From NCBI RefSeq assembly GCF_009936275.1, contig NZ_AP019797.1, positions 2,773,890-2,837,889 on the forward strand: a stretch of DNA of 64,000 bases. Reading direction: 5' to 3'. Position 1 is the first letter of the stretch. Every line of letters begins with the position of its first letter. Source of the DNA: Rhodothermus marinus (GTDB taxonomy: Bacteria; Bacteroidota; Rhodothermia; Rhodothermales; Rhodothermaceae). Position numbers and translations under genes: made by a program. Under the pieces are notes generated by a model. The model worked only from the letters and a program-made list of their open reading frames with translations. It searched no databases and was not told the DNA's origin. Below are positions 56,663 through 63,688 of the stretch, in pieces.

Positions 56663-57082
56663 TCAGCGGCGTTTGACCCGGGTCCACAGATAGCCGGCCA
56701 TGAGCGCGCCGGCCGTCCACTGCAGCAGCGCCGAAAGCGCCAGCAGTATCTTCCACAGGGGCGCGGCCGTCCAGGCAATGGCCGGCTCGGCCACCAGGCG
56801 TAGCAGGATGCCCGCATTGAGCAGCGGATAGGCTGCGCGCGCCAGCGCCTGCGGGCCGTAGGGCCGGGCGCGCGAATGCCGCGGAAACAGCCAGAACGCC
56901 ACGCCGAAGATCAACTGCGTCAGCCAGCCCACCGTCAGCAGGTGAATCCACGCAGGCCAGAGCAGGCCCTGCCAGAACGACGCGCCGCCCTCGGCCGGCC
57001 ATACGATCACCACCCCCAGCAGCAACGCCAGCGCCAGATAGGCCAGGGCCGTCTTGACGTACCAGCGCGAAAGGTCAGGCAT
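56663..57082 (-). CDS. Small heme-copper-oxidase-like membrane protein (second copy)
   Basis: 139 aa, four membrane helices. RWYVKTALAYLALALLLGVV, then WPAWIHLLTVGWLTQLIFGV and AFWLFPRHSR show the same layout as the downstream paralog but with a clearer H...G......g.a~w~~PR motif. Such proteins often neighbour NO reductase, NnrS or cytochrome oxidase genes. It lies 3 nt before its paralog and overlaps the NnrS-like stop by 8 bases. Confidence 0.68.
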   Translation of the reverse strand: MPDLSRWYVKTALAYLALALLLGVVIVWPAEGGASFWQGLLWPAWIHLLTVGWLTQLIFGVAFWLFPRHSRARPYGPQALARAAYPLLNAGILLRLVAEPAIAWTAAPLWKILLALSALLQWTAGALMAGYLWTRVKRR

Positions 57083-58160
57083 AGGCGTCGAAGGTCTGCT
57101 TGCGCCGTCGCCGCTGCTCCACCCACGTGGTCCCGACGGTAACCCCCAGAAAGATCAGGATCGCCAGCGCGTTCAGCAAGCCGCCCCAGCGTCGCCAGAG
57201 CAGCAGACCGGCTACATTCCCCACAAGGCGCACGATCAGCGCAGCGTGCAGAAGTACCAGGTGTCCGTAGAAAAACGGTCGCCAGGCCACGGGCACGCCC
57301 AGCACCGACGGAAAGATGATCGGCGCGTGTCCGAAGACCATGCTGAAAACGAAGCCCACCAGCACCGCATGCAGGGCCGCATCGTACCACGGTCCGGCCA
57401 CGAGCTGTCCGCGCACGAGCATCACGAGCCCGCCCACCACGAGCCAGCCGTAGCCCAGCAGCAGGCACCAGGCGATAAAGCGCGTCAATCCCGGCTGGCG
57501 TACCGTGTGGCGGGCCACGTCGTAGCGCAGCAGCCAGAGCGCCAGCAGGATCAGCGTGGCGCCCGTCAGGTGCCAGGCCAGCGGCGGATGTACGAACGTC
57601 AGCAGCAGGCTCAGTCCGTAGAGCCCGACGATGCCCAGAAACTGATGCTCGACGCGGGCGCCGTGCAGCAGCATGCGGCTGAGTTCAAGGCGCTCGCCGG
57701 CGATCGTCAGCACCAGAAACGCCATCCACCAGGGCACCACTGCCGGCACCGGCTGTCCGAGCAGCCAGGCTGCATTGCCGACGATCAGCGCGACGGCTCC
57801 GGCGGCCATCACCAGCAGAAACGACGCGCGTTGAATGCGCAGGGCCGCCGCAAAAATCCCGACCAGCCCCAGGCTTCCCAGCGTCAGCAGCAGCGGTCCG
57901 GCCAGCCGACTGCCGGCCAGGGTCAGCAGCGCGCCCAGTCCGCAGAGTGCCGGCACGGCGTAGGCCGGCGGTCGATCCAGCGCCACGGCCCGCTCCAGGC
58001 TGATCAGCGTCCCGAAAAAGCCCGCAATCATCAGCGGTCCATGCAGCAGGGCCAGGGAAGGCGCCACGCCGAGCTGCCAGCCCAGCCGCTCCAGTCCGGC
58101 CGCCAGACCCGTCAGCAGGGCCACCATGCCGAGCGCCAGCAGGGGAAAGCGCCGTTTCAT
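57075..58160 (-). CDS. Polytopic membrane protein, NnrS-like
   Basis: 361 aa with about 11-12 helices. HGPLMIAGFFGTLISLERAV, then ALRIQRASFLLVMAAGAVAL, GERLELSRMLLHGARV and HAVLVGFVFSMVFGHAPIIF carry conserved His that could bind heme, as in NnrS, a heme- and copper-containing membrane protein that protects against nitric oxide. Length and helix number fit NnrS (about 400 aa) but the similarity is only partial, so the family name is provisional. Its ATG overlaps the DUF488 stop. The last helix is followed by a basic tail (QRRRRKQ). Confidence 0.68.
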   Translation of the reverse strand: MKRRFPLLALGMVALLTGLAAGLERLGWQLGVAPSLALLHGPLMIAGFFGTLISLERAVALDRPPAYAVPALCGLGALLTLAGSRLAGPLLLTLGSLGLVGIFAAALRIQRASFLLVMAAGAVALIVGNAAWLLGQPVPAVVPWWMAFLVLTIAGERLELSRMLLHGARVEHQFLGIVGLYGLSLLLTFVHPPLAWHLTGATLILLALWLLRYDVARHTVRQPGLTRFIAWCLLLGYGWLVVGGLVMLVRGQLVAGPWYDAALHAVLVGFVFSMVFGHAPIIFPSVLGVPVAWRPFFYGHLVLLHAALIVRLVGNVAGLLLWRRWGGLLNALAILIFLGVTVGTTWVEQRRRRKQTFDAYA

Positions 58161-58519
58161 AAGTCCGTCGCGGCTTTGCGAAGCAGATAGTCGCGGAGCA
58201 CCACGGCCTGGTTGTGCTCCGGATCGCGCGCGCCGTAGCAGAGCGTCAGCCGCCCCGCGCGGGCACGCTCGAGCAACCAGCGCACCCCTTCCGGATTGGC
58301 CTCCAGTTCGGCCTCGTAGCGGCGTCGGAATTCCTCCCAGCGGGCCGGATCGTGCCCGAACCAGCGCCGCAGCGCGTCGCTCGGCGCCACGTCCTTCCGC
58401 CAGGCGTCCAGCGCAGCGGCGTCTTTTCTCAAGCCACGGGGCCAGAGCCGATCGACCAGCACCCGGAAGCCGTCGTCCGGCGCCGGCGGCTCGTAACCCC
58501 GTTTGATCCGGATATCCAT
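58157..58519 (-). CDS. DUF488 (YeaO-like) protein
   Basis: 120 aa. RIKRGYEPPAPDDGFRVLVD, then RLWPRGLRKD and VAPSDALRRWFGHDPARWEE are hallmark DUF488 motifs, and RLTLCYGARDPEHNQAVVL completes the domain. The family is cytoplasmic and uncharacterised, sometimes next to oxidative or heme-related genes. It overlaps the NnrS-like start (ATGA). Confidence 0.92.
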   Translation of the reverse strand: MDIRIKRGYEPPAPDDGFRVLVDRLWPRGLRKDAAALDAWRKDVAPSDALRRWFGHDPARWEEFRRRYEAELEANPEGVRWLLERARAGRLTLCYGARDPEHNQAVVLRDYLLRKAATDL

Positions 58520-58540
58520 CGCAACTCGACGATGGACGAT

Positions 58541-58906
58541 TCAAGTGGCCTGTTCGGCCAGTGCGGCTTCTACCTCCACATGATCGGCCGCAGTGGGTGG
58601 CGGCGAGACCACCGCCAGCGCCACCAGCCGCGTGTGCGCCCGCACGCTCCGCGGCGTCCCGGCCGGCACGCACACCACCGAGCCCGGTCCCACCACACCT
58701 TCCTTCTCCCCGGCAATGACCAGTCCGTGACCCTCCAGCACGGTCAGGACCAGATCCACGCCCGGCGTGTGCAGCGGAATCTGCTGGCCGGGCTCAAAAC
58801 ACACGAGCTGCACCTTCAGTCGGTCGTTCTGCGCCAGCGGTACCGGCCGAAAACGTTCCGGATCGAACTGCACCCACTCGGCCGCCCTCAGAATCATCGG
58901 ATCCAT
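58541..58906 (-). CDS. Cupin-domain protein
   Basis: 121 aa. The cupin barrel shows VQLVCFEPGQQIPLHTPGVD (motif 1, H.....) and a second motif GPGSVVCVPAGTPRSVRAHT. VLTVLEGHGLVIAGEKEGVV lies between. The metal site has few His. ATG at 58906 has GCC context; another ATG at 58918 gives four more residues. Cupins recur in nitric-oxide detoxification clusters, possibly as sensors or dioxygenases. Confidence 0.82.
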   Translation of the reverse strand: MDPMILRAAEWVQFDPERFRPVPLAQNDRLKVQLVCFEPGQQIPLHTPGVDLVLTVLEGHGLVIAGEKEGVVGPGSVVCVPAGTPRSVRAHTRLVALAVVSPPPTAADHVEVEAALAEQAT

Positions 58907-58928
58907 GGCTTTTTCCATGTTTTGCCCT

Positions 58929-59429
58929 TTACATGCCGCCACGCACCAGCAACACGGCCAGCGCCAGGATCGCCAGCGACAGCAGCGTCATCAGGCGCCC
59001 CAGGTAGCTGGCCACGCAGCGCAGGTGCTCGGCCGACGCCTCGCCGCGCTCCAGGAGTTGCATGGTACGCGGCCCCAGATAGAAATCGTGCACGGCGCTG
59101 ATGCCCATTACGAGCAGCACCAGCACCAGCTTCCAGGCCAGCGTACGTCCCCAGGGCCCCTGCCAGAGCGCTCCGGAAAACAGGTCGTCCCAGCCATAGC
59201 CCCGATAGCCGATGTTCACGATCCCCGTGATCACCAGCAGCAGCAACACCGTCCAGCCGATCCACCGGAAGCGCAGGCCGAGCTGATAGAGCATGGCCGT
59301 CCGCACCGGGGCAAATTCCGGGCGGCGCAGCAGGGGCACCACGGCCACGCCCAGAAAAATCATCGAGCCGATCCAGACGGTGGCCGCCAGAATGTGCAGC
59401 CACACGGAAAACAGATACCAGCCGGACAT
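58929..59429 (-). CDS. CopD-like membrane protein
   Basis: 166 aa, four helices. SVWLHILAATVWIGSMIFLG, then RFRWIGWTVLLLLVITGIVN and LAWKLVLVLLVMGISAVHDF match CopD/PcoD-related proteins with conserved His on helices 1 and 4. CopD members are linked to copper import. It begins 1 nt after the ferredoxin stop, so the two are closely coupled. Confidence 0.78.
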   Translation of the reverse strand: MSGWYLFSVWLHILAATVWIGSMIFLGVAVVPLLRRPEFAPVRTAMLYQLGLRFRWIGWTVLLLLVITGIVNIGYRGYGWDDLFSGALWQGPWGRTLAWKLVLVLLVMGISAVHDFYLGPRTMQLLERGEASAEHLRCVASYLGRLMTLLSLAILALAVLLVRGGM

Positions 59430-59430
59430 C

Positions 59431-59787
59431 TTACGACGCCTCCGATACGTCCCAGGTCAGAATGTCTCTCTCCGATTTGGGTCGGTTGCGCCACGCCTCG
59501 GCCTCGGGCAGCGGCGCTTTCTTCTGCGTGATGTTGAAGCCCTGCGCCTTCCACTGCTCGGCCAGGTACCGATTCCACTCGATGTAGTGCTGCCATTCCT
59601 CCGGCACCTCGTCGTCCGGATAGATGGCCTCGGTGGGGCATACCGGCACGCAGGCGTTGCAGTCGATGCATTCGTCCGGATGAATCGCCAGGAAGTTCGG
59701 CCCCTCGTAGAAGGCGTCCACCGGGCAGACTTCGACGCAGTCGGTGTACTTGCAGTTGATGCAGGGCTCGCAGACGACGTAGGGCAT
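59431..59787 (-). CDS. fdxA: 7Fe ferredoxin (FdxA-type)
   Basis: 118 aa. [20 protein letters not shown] and [20 protein letters not shown], then [20 protein letters not shown], match Azotobacter ferredoxin I with a [3Fe-4S] and a [4Fe-4S] cluster. The C-terminal helix is 10 aa longer than the Azotobacter protein. An electron carrier of low potential; in this cluster it may donate to an NO-linked or repair reaction. The GCC-ATG start at 59787 is 14 nt after the previous gene. Confidence 0.93.
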   Translation of the reverse strand: MPYVVCEPCINCKYTDCVEVCPVDAFYEGPNFLAIHPDECIDCNACVPVCPTEAIYPDDEVPEEWQHYIEWNRYLAEQWKAQGFNITQKKAPLPEAEAWRNRPKSERDILTWDVSEAS

Positions 59788-59801
59788 GGCTACCAGAGGG
59801 T

Positions 59802-60098
59802 TTAAGGTGACGGTTGGAATTCGCCGGGGCGATAGAACCAGATTTCCCAGTCGTCGCCTTCGCCGCGGGCGATCCAGTGCGCCCAGCCTTTCAGGCGCAT
59901 CACGCCGAAAAGCGGCACGGGCTTGAACGTCGCCCGCAGGCGAAGCACGTGACCGGGCGGTACGCGACCGGCCGTTTCCATGATCAGCGAAAACGGCTCG
60001 CCGCCGCTCCGCAGAATCGGCCGCACGTCCAGTTCCACAAACCGGTCTTCCGAAAGCCCGGCCAGAAAGGCCGGGGGTTGCGAGACGGTTTCCGACAT
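59802..60098 (-). CDS. DUF2249 protein (copy 1)
   Basis: 98 aa. [56 protein letters not shown] and EIWFYR match DUF2249, a small TusA-like fold (LDVRp...). The usual TusA cysteine is absent, so it is probably a binding or partner domain. One of three DUF2249 proteins in this cluster. Confidence 0.8.
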   Translation of the reverse strand: MSETVSQPPAFLAGLSEDRFVELDVRPILRSGGEPFSLIMETAGRVPPGHVLRLRATFKPVPLFGVMRLKGWAHWIARGEGDDWEIWFYRPGEFQPSP

Positions 60099-60113
60099 GG
60101 CTTTCCCGGGTTT

Positions 60114-60443
60114 TCAGTAGGAACGCGCGTACATCGGAAAGCGATAGCGCCGCACCTCGGGATCGATCATGTAGGGCGACCAGGGGGGCTCCCAGACCAG
60201 CTCGATGATGCCCCGCCGGATGCCCGGCGTGCGCTGCAGCACCCGGGCGACTTCCTGCTTGATATAGCTCGACATCGGACAGGCCGGCGTGGTCATCGTG
60301 AGCTTGATCTCGACGGTGCCGTCGGGCGACACCTGCAGATCGTAGATCAATCCCAGATCCACAATGTTCAAACCGACTTCGGGGTCGATCACCGAACGCA
60401 GGCGCTCGACCACCTCCAGTCGGGATGGTACCGGCGTGCTCAT
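60114..60443 (-). CDS. DUF59/MIP18 metal-sulfur cluster assembly protein
   Basis: 109 aa. [20 protein letters not shown], then [20 protein letters not shown] and [12 protein letters not shown] are the DUF59 signature with the conserved Cys. Relatives are PaaD, SufT and eukaryotic MIP18, which promote Fe-S assembly on target proteins. The ATG overlaps the preceding DUF2249 stop. Likely works with ferredoxin or RIC in this cluster. Confidence 0.92.
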   Translation of the reverse strand: MSTPVPSRLEVVERLRSVIDPEVGLNIVDLGLIYDLQVSPDGTVEIKLTMTTPACPMSSYIKQEVARVLQRTPGIRRGIIELVWEPPWSPYMIDPEVRRYRFPMYARSY

Positions 60444-60700
60444 GATTCCGCCTCCCGTTTTTCCACCTGAACGCGCCAGACCTCCGGTCCGCGCTCCAGG
60501 TAGGTGAATCGAAACGCTTCGGCGCCCTGCTCGGCCAGCAGCGTGTAGTACATGCACGAAGGCTCGTGGTCCACGACCAGCTCGAGCACTTCGCCCGGTG
60601 CCAGCTGCCGGTAGGCGCCCATGATGGTTTCCAGACGCGCCCGTGGCGGCACGGGCCGCACGTCCAGCACAAGGTCGGGCGTTGCAGTCCTGGTCTTCAT
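60440..60700 (-). CDS. DUF2249 protein (copy 2)
   Basis: 86 aa. [20 protein letters not shown], then [20 protein letters not shown] and [20 protein letters not shown] resemble the third copy (62176-62418) closely, especially the ending YLE.GPEVWRV. Both start and stop overlap neighbours (ATGA), so it is translationally locked between the RIC and DUF59 genes. Confidence 0.88.
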   Translation of the reverse strand: MKTRTATPDLVLDVRPVPPRARLETIMGAYRQLAPGEVLELVVDHEPSCMYYTLLAEQGAEAFRFTYLERGPEVWRVQVEKREAES

Positions 60701-61413
60701 GATGCCGCTATGCCGGTTTGCAGCAGGCGACGCGCCCGGGGAAACAGAATGTTGTTCTCGCGATGCACGTGGCGATGCATGTCGGCTTCGAGCGCCTGGA
60801 GCCCTTCCAGAAGCGCTCGGAAGCTGCTGCAGGCCCATTCGGGCGGCCGATAGTTCCCGGAAAGCATCCGCAACCGGTGCAGCGCCTCGCCGGCCGCATC
60901 GTGCTCCTGTTCGGCCTGCACGAGCAGCGGCTCCAGCTCGGCCGCGGCGTCGGCCGAGCCCTCCTCCAGCGCCCGGATCAGCGGAAAGATCGCTTCTTCC
61001 TCGCTGCGCATGTGGGCCTCCAGCTCCAGCTTCAGCCGCCCGAACACCTCGCGGGCTTCGTGCAGCCAGGTGCCCTGATGCCCGTGCACCTGGGCGACCC
61101 GGTCCATCAGCGCGCTCAACCGCGGCAGCTCGCGACGCAAGTACGCATGGTGTGTCGCGACGATATGGTCGATCAGGTCGGCCAGCGGCCGCGTGCGCCA
61201 GTCGACGGCGGGTTCGTCGGCCGCCTCAGTCGTTTCCAGGGCGTCCAGCACGGCCGCCACCGTGGCCGGATCCAGCCCGCGCTCCCGACAGGCGGCTTCC
61301 AGTGAGCGATCACCGCCGCAGCAGTAGTCCAGTCCCAGGCGGTCGAACAGCGCCGCCCGCCGCTCGTCGGCGGCCACCAGCTCGCCGAGCGTCTTGCTTA
61401 AAAGCTCCGACAT
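60697..61413 (-). CDS. ric: Iron-sulfur cluster repair protein RIC (ScdA/YtfE-type)
   Basis: 238 aa. Residues about 1-60 are the ScdA_N part with DYCCGGDRSLEAAC. The hemerythrin-like diiron part has HHAYLRRELPRL, EAHMRSEEEAIFPLIRAL, EQEHDAAGEALHRL and DMHRHVHRENNILFPRARRL, with His and Glu ligands in place. RIC proteins repair Fe-S clusters damaged by nitric oxide or peroxide. The ATG at 61413 (GCC context) is chosen; the upstream reading is low-complexity. A gap of 70 nt to the next gene upstream may hold an internal signal. Confidence 0.93.
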   Translation of the reverse strand: MSELLSKTLGELVAADERRAALFDRLGLDYCCGGDRSLEAACRERGLDPATVAAVLDALETTEAADEPAVDWRTRPLADLIDHIVATHHAYLRRELPRLSALMDRVAQVHGHQGTWLHEAREVFGRLKLELEAHMRSEEEAIFPLIRALEEGSADAAAELEPLLVQAEQEHDAAGEALHRLRMLSGNYRPPEWACSSFRALLEGLQALEADMHRHVHRENNILFPRARRLLQTGIAAS

Positions 61414-61483
61414 GGCTTTTTCATGGTTTGGTTCGGGTGAACTGCTTGTTTTCAAAGGGCCTGAAGTCAACGTCCGGGCACTG

Positions 61484-62179
61484 CTATCTCGAAACCCCGG
61501 CACGCGCCTGTCGGGCGGCTGCGGTTCCACATCCCCAACCGCGCCGTCGCAGCAGCCACGTCTCCCACGCCGGAAGTCGATCCGGGCCGGACGGAATCAG
61601 CGCCACCGTACCGGTGTAACCGGCCAGGGTCAGCGCCGCCAGAAACGCCCCGACGCCGGTCGGTGCCCCGGCCTCCTGTCCTTCGGGTCCACTCCCCGGA
61701 AGCCGCACATGGGCCAGCGTGGGGAGCGTCTGCGCCAGCACCACCCGCCAGGTGCCCTGCTGCAGCGCCTCGGGCTCCGGCTGATAGCAGGTGAACATCC
61801 CCTGTTGTTGCGCCCATGCCACGGCCTGCTCGACTTCGGCCAGGTCGCTCCCGTGCACCAGCGCCGCCCGTACCGGACGGGGCAACTCCTCGACCGGCGC
61901 CCGGAGCAACAGCCCGGCGCCCAGGCGATGCGCCTCGCCGGCCCAGGTCATCAGTTCGCTCAGCCGTGGCCGCCCCGGCAGCGCCAGCCAGTAGACGGGC
62001 ACCGGTGGCACGACCGCTTCGTCGCCGGCCTCGATCGGACAGCGCAGCGACTCGTACCGATGACCCTGCCCCCGGCCGAGCACCAGCTCCAGCCCGGCCA
62101 GCGCCCGACGCCGGCAGGCCACGCCCAGTTCGTCGAGCGTGGCCGCCGGCAACGCATCGCTGCTGAGCAACAGCTTCAT
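61484..62179 (-). CDS. Possible TIM-barrel protein of unknown function
   Basis: 231 aa. LPAATLDELGVACRRRALAG, then LELVLGRGQGH, LAEVEQAVAWAQQQGMFTCY and GYTGTVALIPSGPD suggest an alternating alpha/beta barrel like xylose-isomerase-type epimerases, but I cannot identify metal ligands. Ends in an Arg/Ala-rich tail. Its ATG overlaps the stop of the first DUF2249 gene, so it is a true member of the operon. No function assigned. Confidence 0.6.
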   Translation of the reverse strand: MKLLLSSDALPAATLDELGVACRRRALAGLELVLGRGQGHRYESLRCPIEAGDEAVVPPVPVYWLALPGRPRLSELMTWAGEAHRLGAGLLLRAPVEELPRPVRAALVHGSDLAEVEQAVAWAQQQGMFTCYQPEPEALQQGTWRVVLAQTLPTLAHVRLPGSGPEGQEAGAPTGVGAFLAALTLAGYTGTVALIPSGPDRLPAWETWLLRRRGWGCGTAAARQARAGVSR

Positions 62180-62418
62180 GCCCGCACCCGCGTAATGCGT
62201 ACGCGCCAGACCTCAGGCCCCTGCTCCAGGTACTCCCACGTAAACTGGCCGCTGCGCTCAAACTCGAACTGATAGCGCAGCGGCACCGGATCGTGATCGT
62301 TCACCAGCACGAACGACTCGCCCGGCGCCAGTGCATCGAACGTGGCGAAGATCGTGGCGTGCTTCTCACGCGGCGGAATCGGCCGCACGTCCAGCGTCTT
62401 TTCGGTCTGCGTGCTCAT
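62176..62418 (-). CDS. DUF2249 protein (copy 3), first gene of the cluster
   Basis: 80 aa. TLDVRPIPPREKHATIFATF, DALAPGESFVLVNDHDPVPL and YLEQGPEVWRVRITRV are a clear DUF2249. It is the smallest copy and lies at the promoter-proximal end of the minus-strand cluster. The start has an ACC-ATG context. A TTGACA promoter lies 42 bases upstream. Confidence 0.88.
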   Translation of the reverse strand: MSTQTEKTLDVRPIPPREKHATIFATFDALAPGESFVLVNDHDPVPLRYQFEFERSGQFTWEYLEQGPEVWRVRITRVRA

Positions 62419-62459
62419 GGTTGCATTCAGGTTATCAATTCAGGACAAAAGACACCTCA

Positions 62460-62488
62460 AATGTACACGCGCCACCGCTCCATGTCAA
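62460..62488 (-). promoter_or_regulatory. promoter of the NO/Fe-S cluster
   Basis: Minus strand TTGACA (62488-62483), 17 bases, TACATT (62465-62460). Predicted start near 62453, leader about 35 nt. It diverges from the regulator promoter. Confidence 0.6.
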
Positions 62489-62514
62489 GTTTTAGAAGGA
62501 AAAAATCTTTTTTA

Positions 62515-62543
62515 TTGACAGAAGCTCCACGAACCCGTAGTTT
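62515..62543 (+). promoter_or_regulatory. promoter of the winged-helix regulator
   Basis: Plus strand TTGACA (62515-62520), 17 bases, TAGTTT (62538-62543). The -10 lies inside the TACGGG repeats, consistent with autoregulation. Confidence 0.55.
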
Positions 62544-62560
62544 ACGGGCGGGCTACGGGT
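62533..62560. promoter_or_regulatory. repeated TACGGG operator
   Basis: Three half-sites are present: CCCGTA at 62534-62539 and TACGGG at 62543-62548 and 62554-62559. The outer pair extends to a perfect 8-bp inverted repeat, ACCCGTAG and CTACGGGT, spaced by 12 bases. It overlaps the -10 of the regulator gene. The likely ligand-binding protein is the downstream regulator itself. Confidence 0.6.
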
Positions 62561-62576
62561 AAAACGAAGCGGTGTA

Positions 62577-63227
62577 ATGGCGACCTGGACACTCCTGGGC
62601 TCCGAGACGAAACGCCAGCTCCTGTTGCTGCTCAAGCGACGCGGGCAGCTCACGCTCGACGAAGCGGAGGAGGCCACCGGACTGACGCGCCCCACGCTTC
62701 GGGAGCACCTGACGCAGCTCGAGCGGGACGGCCTTGTGCGTCGCAGCACCGAACGCCGGGGGCGCGGCCGGCCGCGCCTGCTGTACCGACTCACGCCGGC
62801 CGGTGCCCAGCTTTTTCCGAACCGGGACGGCATGCTCCTGGGCCGTCTGCTGGACTTCCTGAAGGAAGAAGGAGCCGAGGAGCTGCTCCGCCGCTTCTTC
62901 GAGCGCTACTGGGACGAGCGCCTGCAGGCGGCCCGGCAGCGGCTGACGTCCGCGCAGACGCCGGAAGCACGGCTGGCCGCGCTGCGTGATTTTCTGGAAG
63001 AAGAGGGGTTCATGCCCGAGATCGTCGTGTCCGAGCAGGGCGTGGAGATCCGCGAGTGCAACTGTCCGTTTGCCGAAACCGTCCGGCACACGCGTCTTCC
63101 CTGCTACCTGGAAGCTCGCTTTTTCGAGCAGCTGCTCGGCCGAGAGGCCGTCCGCGTCGCCTACATCCCCGACGGCAGCCCGGCGTGCAGCTATGCGTTC
63201 GATTCCCCGTCCAAGGCGGCTCAATAG
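62577..63227 (+). CDS. SufR-like winged-helix regulator with four cysteines
   Basis: 216 aa. An N-terminal winged helix (about 5-80): LGSETKRQLLLLLKRRGQLT, then ATGLTRPTLREHLTQLERDG and RGRGRPRLLYRLTPAGAQLF. A linker helix region is followed by a C-terminal part with Cys161 and Cys163 (RECNCPF), Cys176 (LPCYLE) and Cys204 (PACSYAF). SufR-type regulators hold an Fe-S cluster with such cysteines and are sensitive to oxidants and NO. The gene diverges from a cluster containing Fe-S repair genes and probably represses it. Exact cluster type is unknown. Confidence 0.83.
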   Translation: MATWTLLGSETKRQLLLLLKRRGQLTLDEAEEATGLTRPTLREHLTQLERDGLVRRSTERRGRGRPRLLYRLTPAGAQLFPNRDGMLLGRLLDFLKEEGAEELLRRFFERYWDERLQAARQRLTSAQTPEARLAALRDFLEEEGFMPEIVVSEQGVEIRECNCPFAETVRHTRLPCYLEARFFEQLLGREAVRVAYIPDGSPACSYAFDSPSKAAQ

Positions 63228-63688
63228 GGCGTGCGGTCGGGGTGGTCGAGCCAGGCCTGAAACGGAGCCCAGGCGTCGCGGTCGGGCACGTGAATGAACG
63301 GAATGCGGCGTTCGGGTCCCGGTCGTTCCAGTTCGTCGTAGATCAGCGCGTCGTCGAAGCCAGCGCGGGCGGCGTCGTGGCGGGTGGCGGCGTAGAAGAC
63401 GCGGGCCGGTCGCGCCCAGTAGATGGCGCCCAGGCACATCGGGCACGGCTCGCAGGAGGTGTACAGGTCGCAGCCGCTCAGCTGAAAGTGTCCCAGGCGG
63501 CGACAGGCCTCGCGGATGGCCACGATCTCGGCGTGGGCGGTCGGGTCGTTGTCGGTGGTGACCCGGTTCGTCCCGACGGCCAGGATCTCGTCGTCACGTA
63601 CCACCAGCGCGGCAAACGGCCCGCCGCCCCGGCGGACGTTCGCTTCGGCCAGACGGATCACTTCGCGGATGAAGGCTTCCGGGTTCAT
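63221..63688 (-). CDS. guaD: Guanine deaminase (CDA family)
   Basis: 155 aa. Zinc-site motifs HAEIVAIREA and PCPMCLGAIYWARPARVFYA match Bacillus GuaD, including AAR-type AARAGFDDALIYDEL. It converts guanine to xanthine. A tRNA adenosine deaminase is the alternative, but the ARAGFDD motif is GuaD-specific. The ATG at 63688 overlaps the zwf stop. It converges with the regulator. Confidence 0.9.
   Translation of the reverse strand: MNPEAFIREVIRLAEANVRRGGGPFAALVVRDDEILAVGTNRVTTDNDPTAHAEIVAIREACRRLGHFQLSGCDLYTSCEPCPMCLGAIYWARPARVFYAATRHDAARAGFDDALIYDELERPGPERRIPFIHVPDRDAWAPFQAWLDHPDRTPY

Noticed and set aside
62419-62460. FNR/NNR box upstream of the NO cluster
   Set aside because: Only one half (TTGAT) is present; no TTGAT-N4-ATCAA palindrome.
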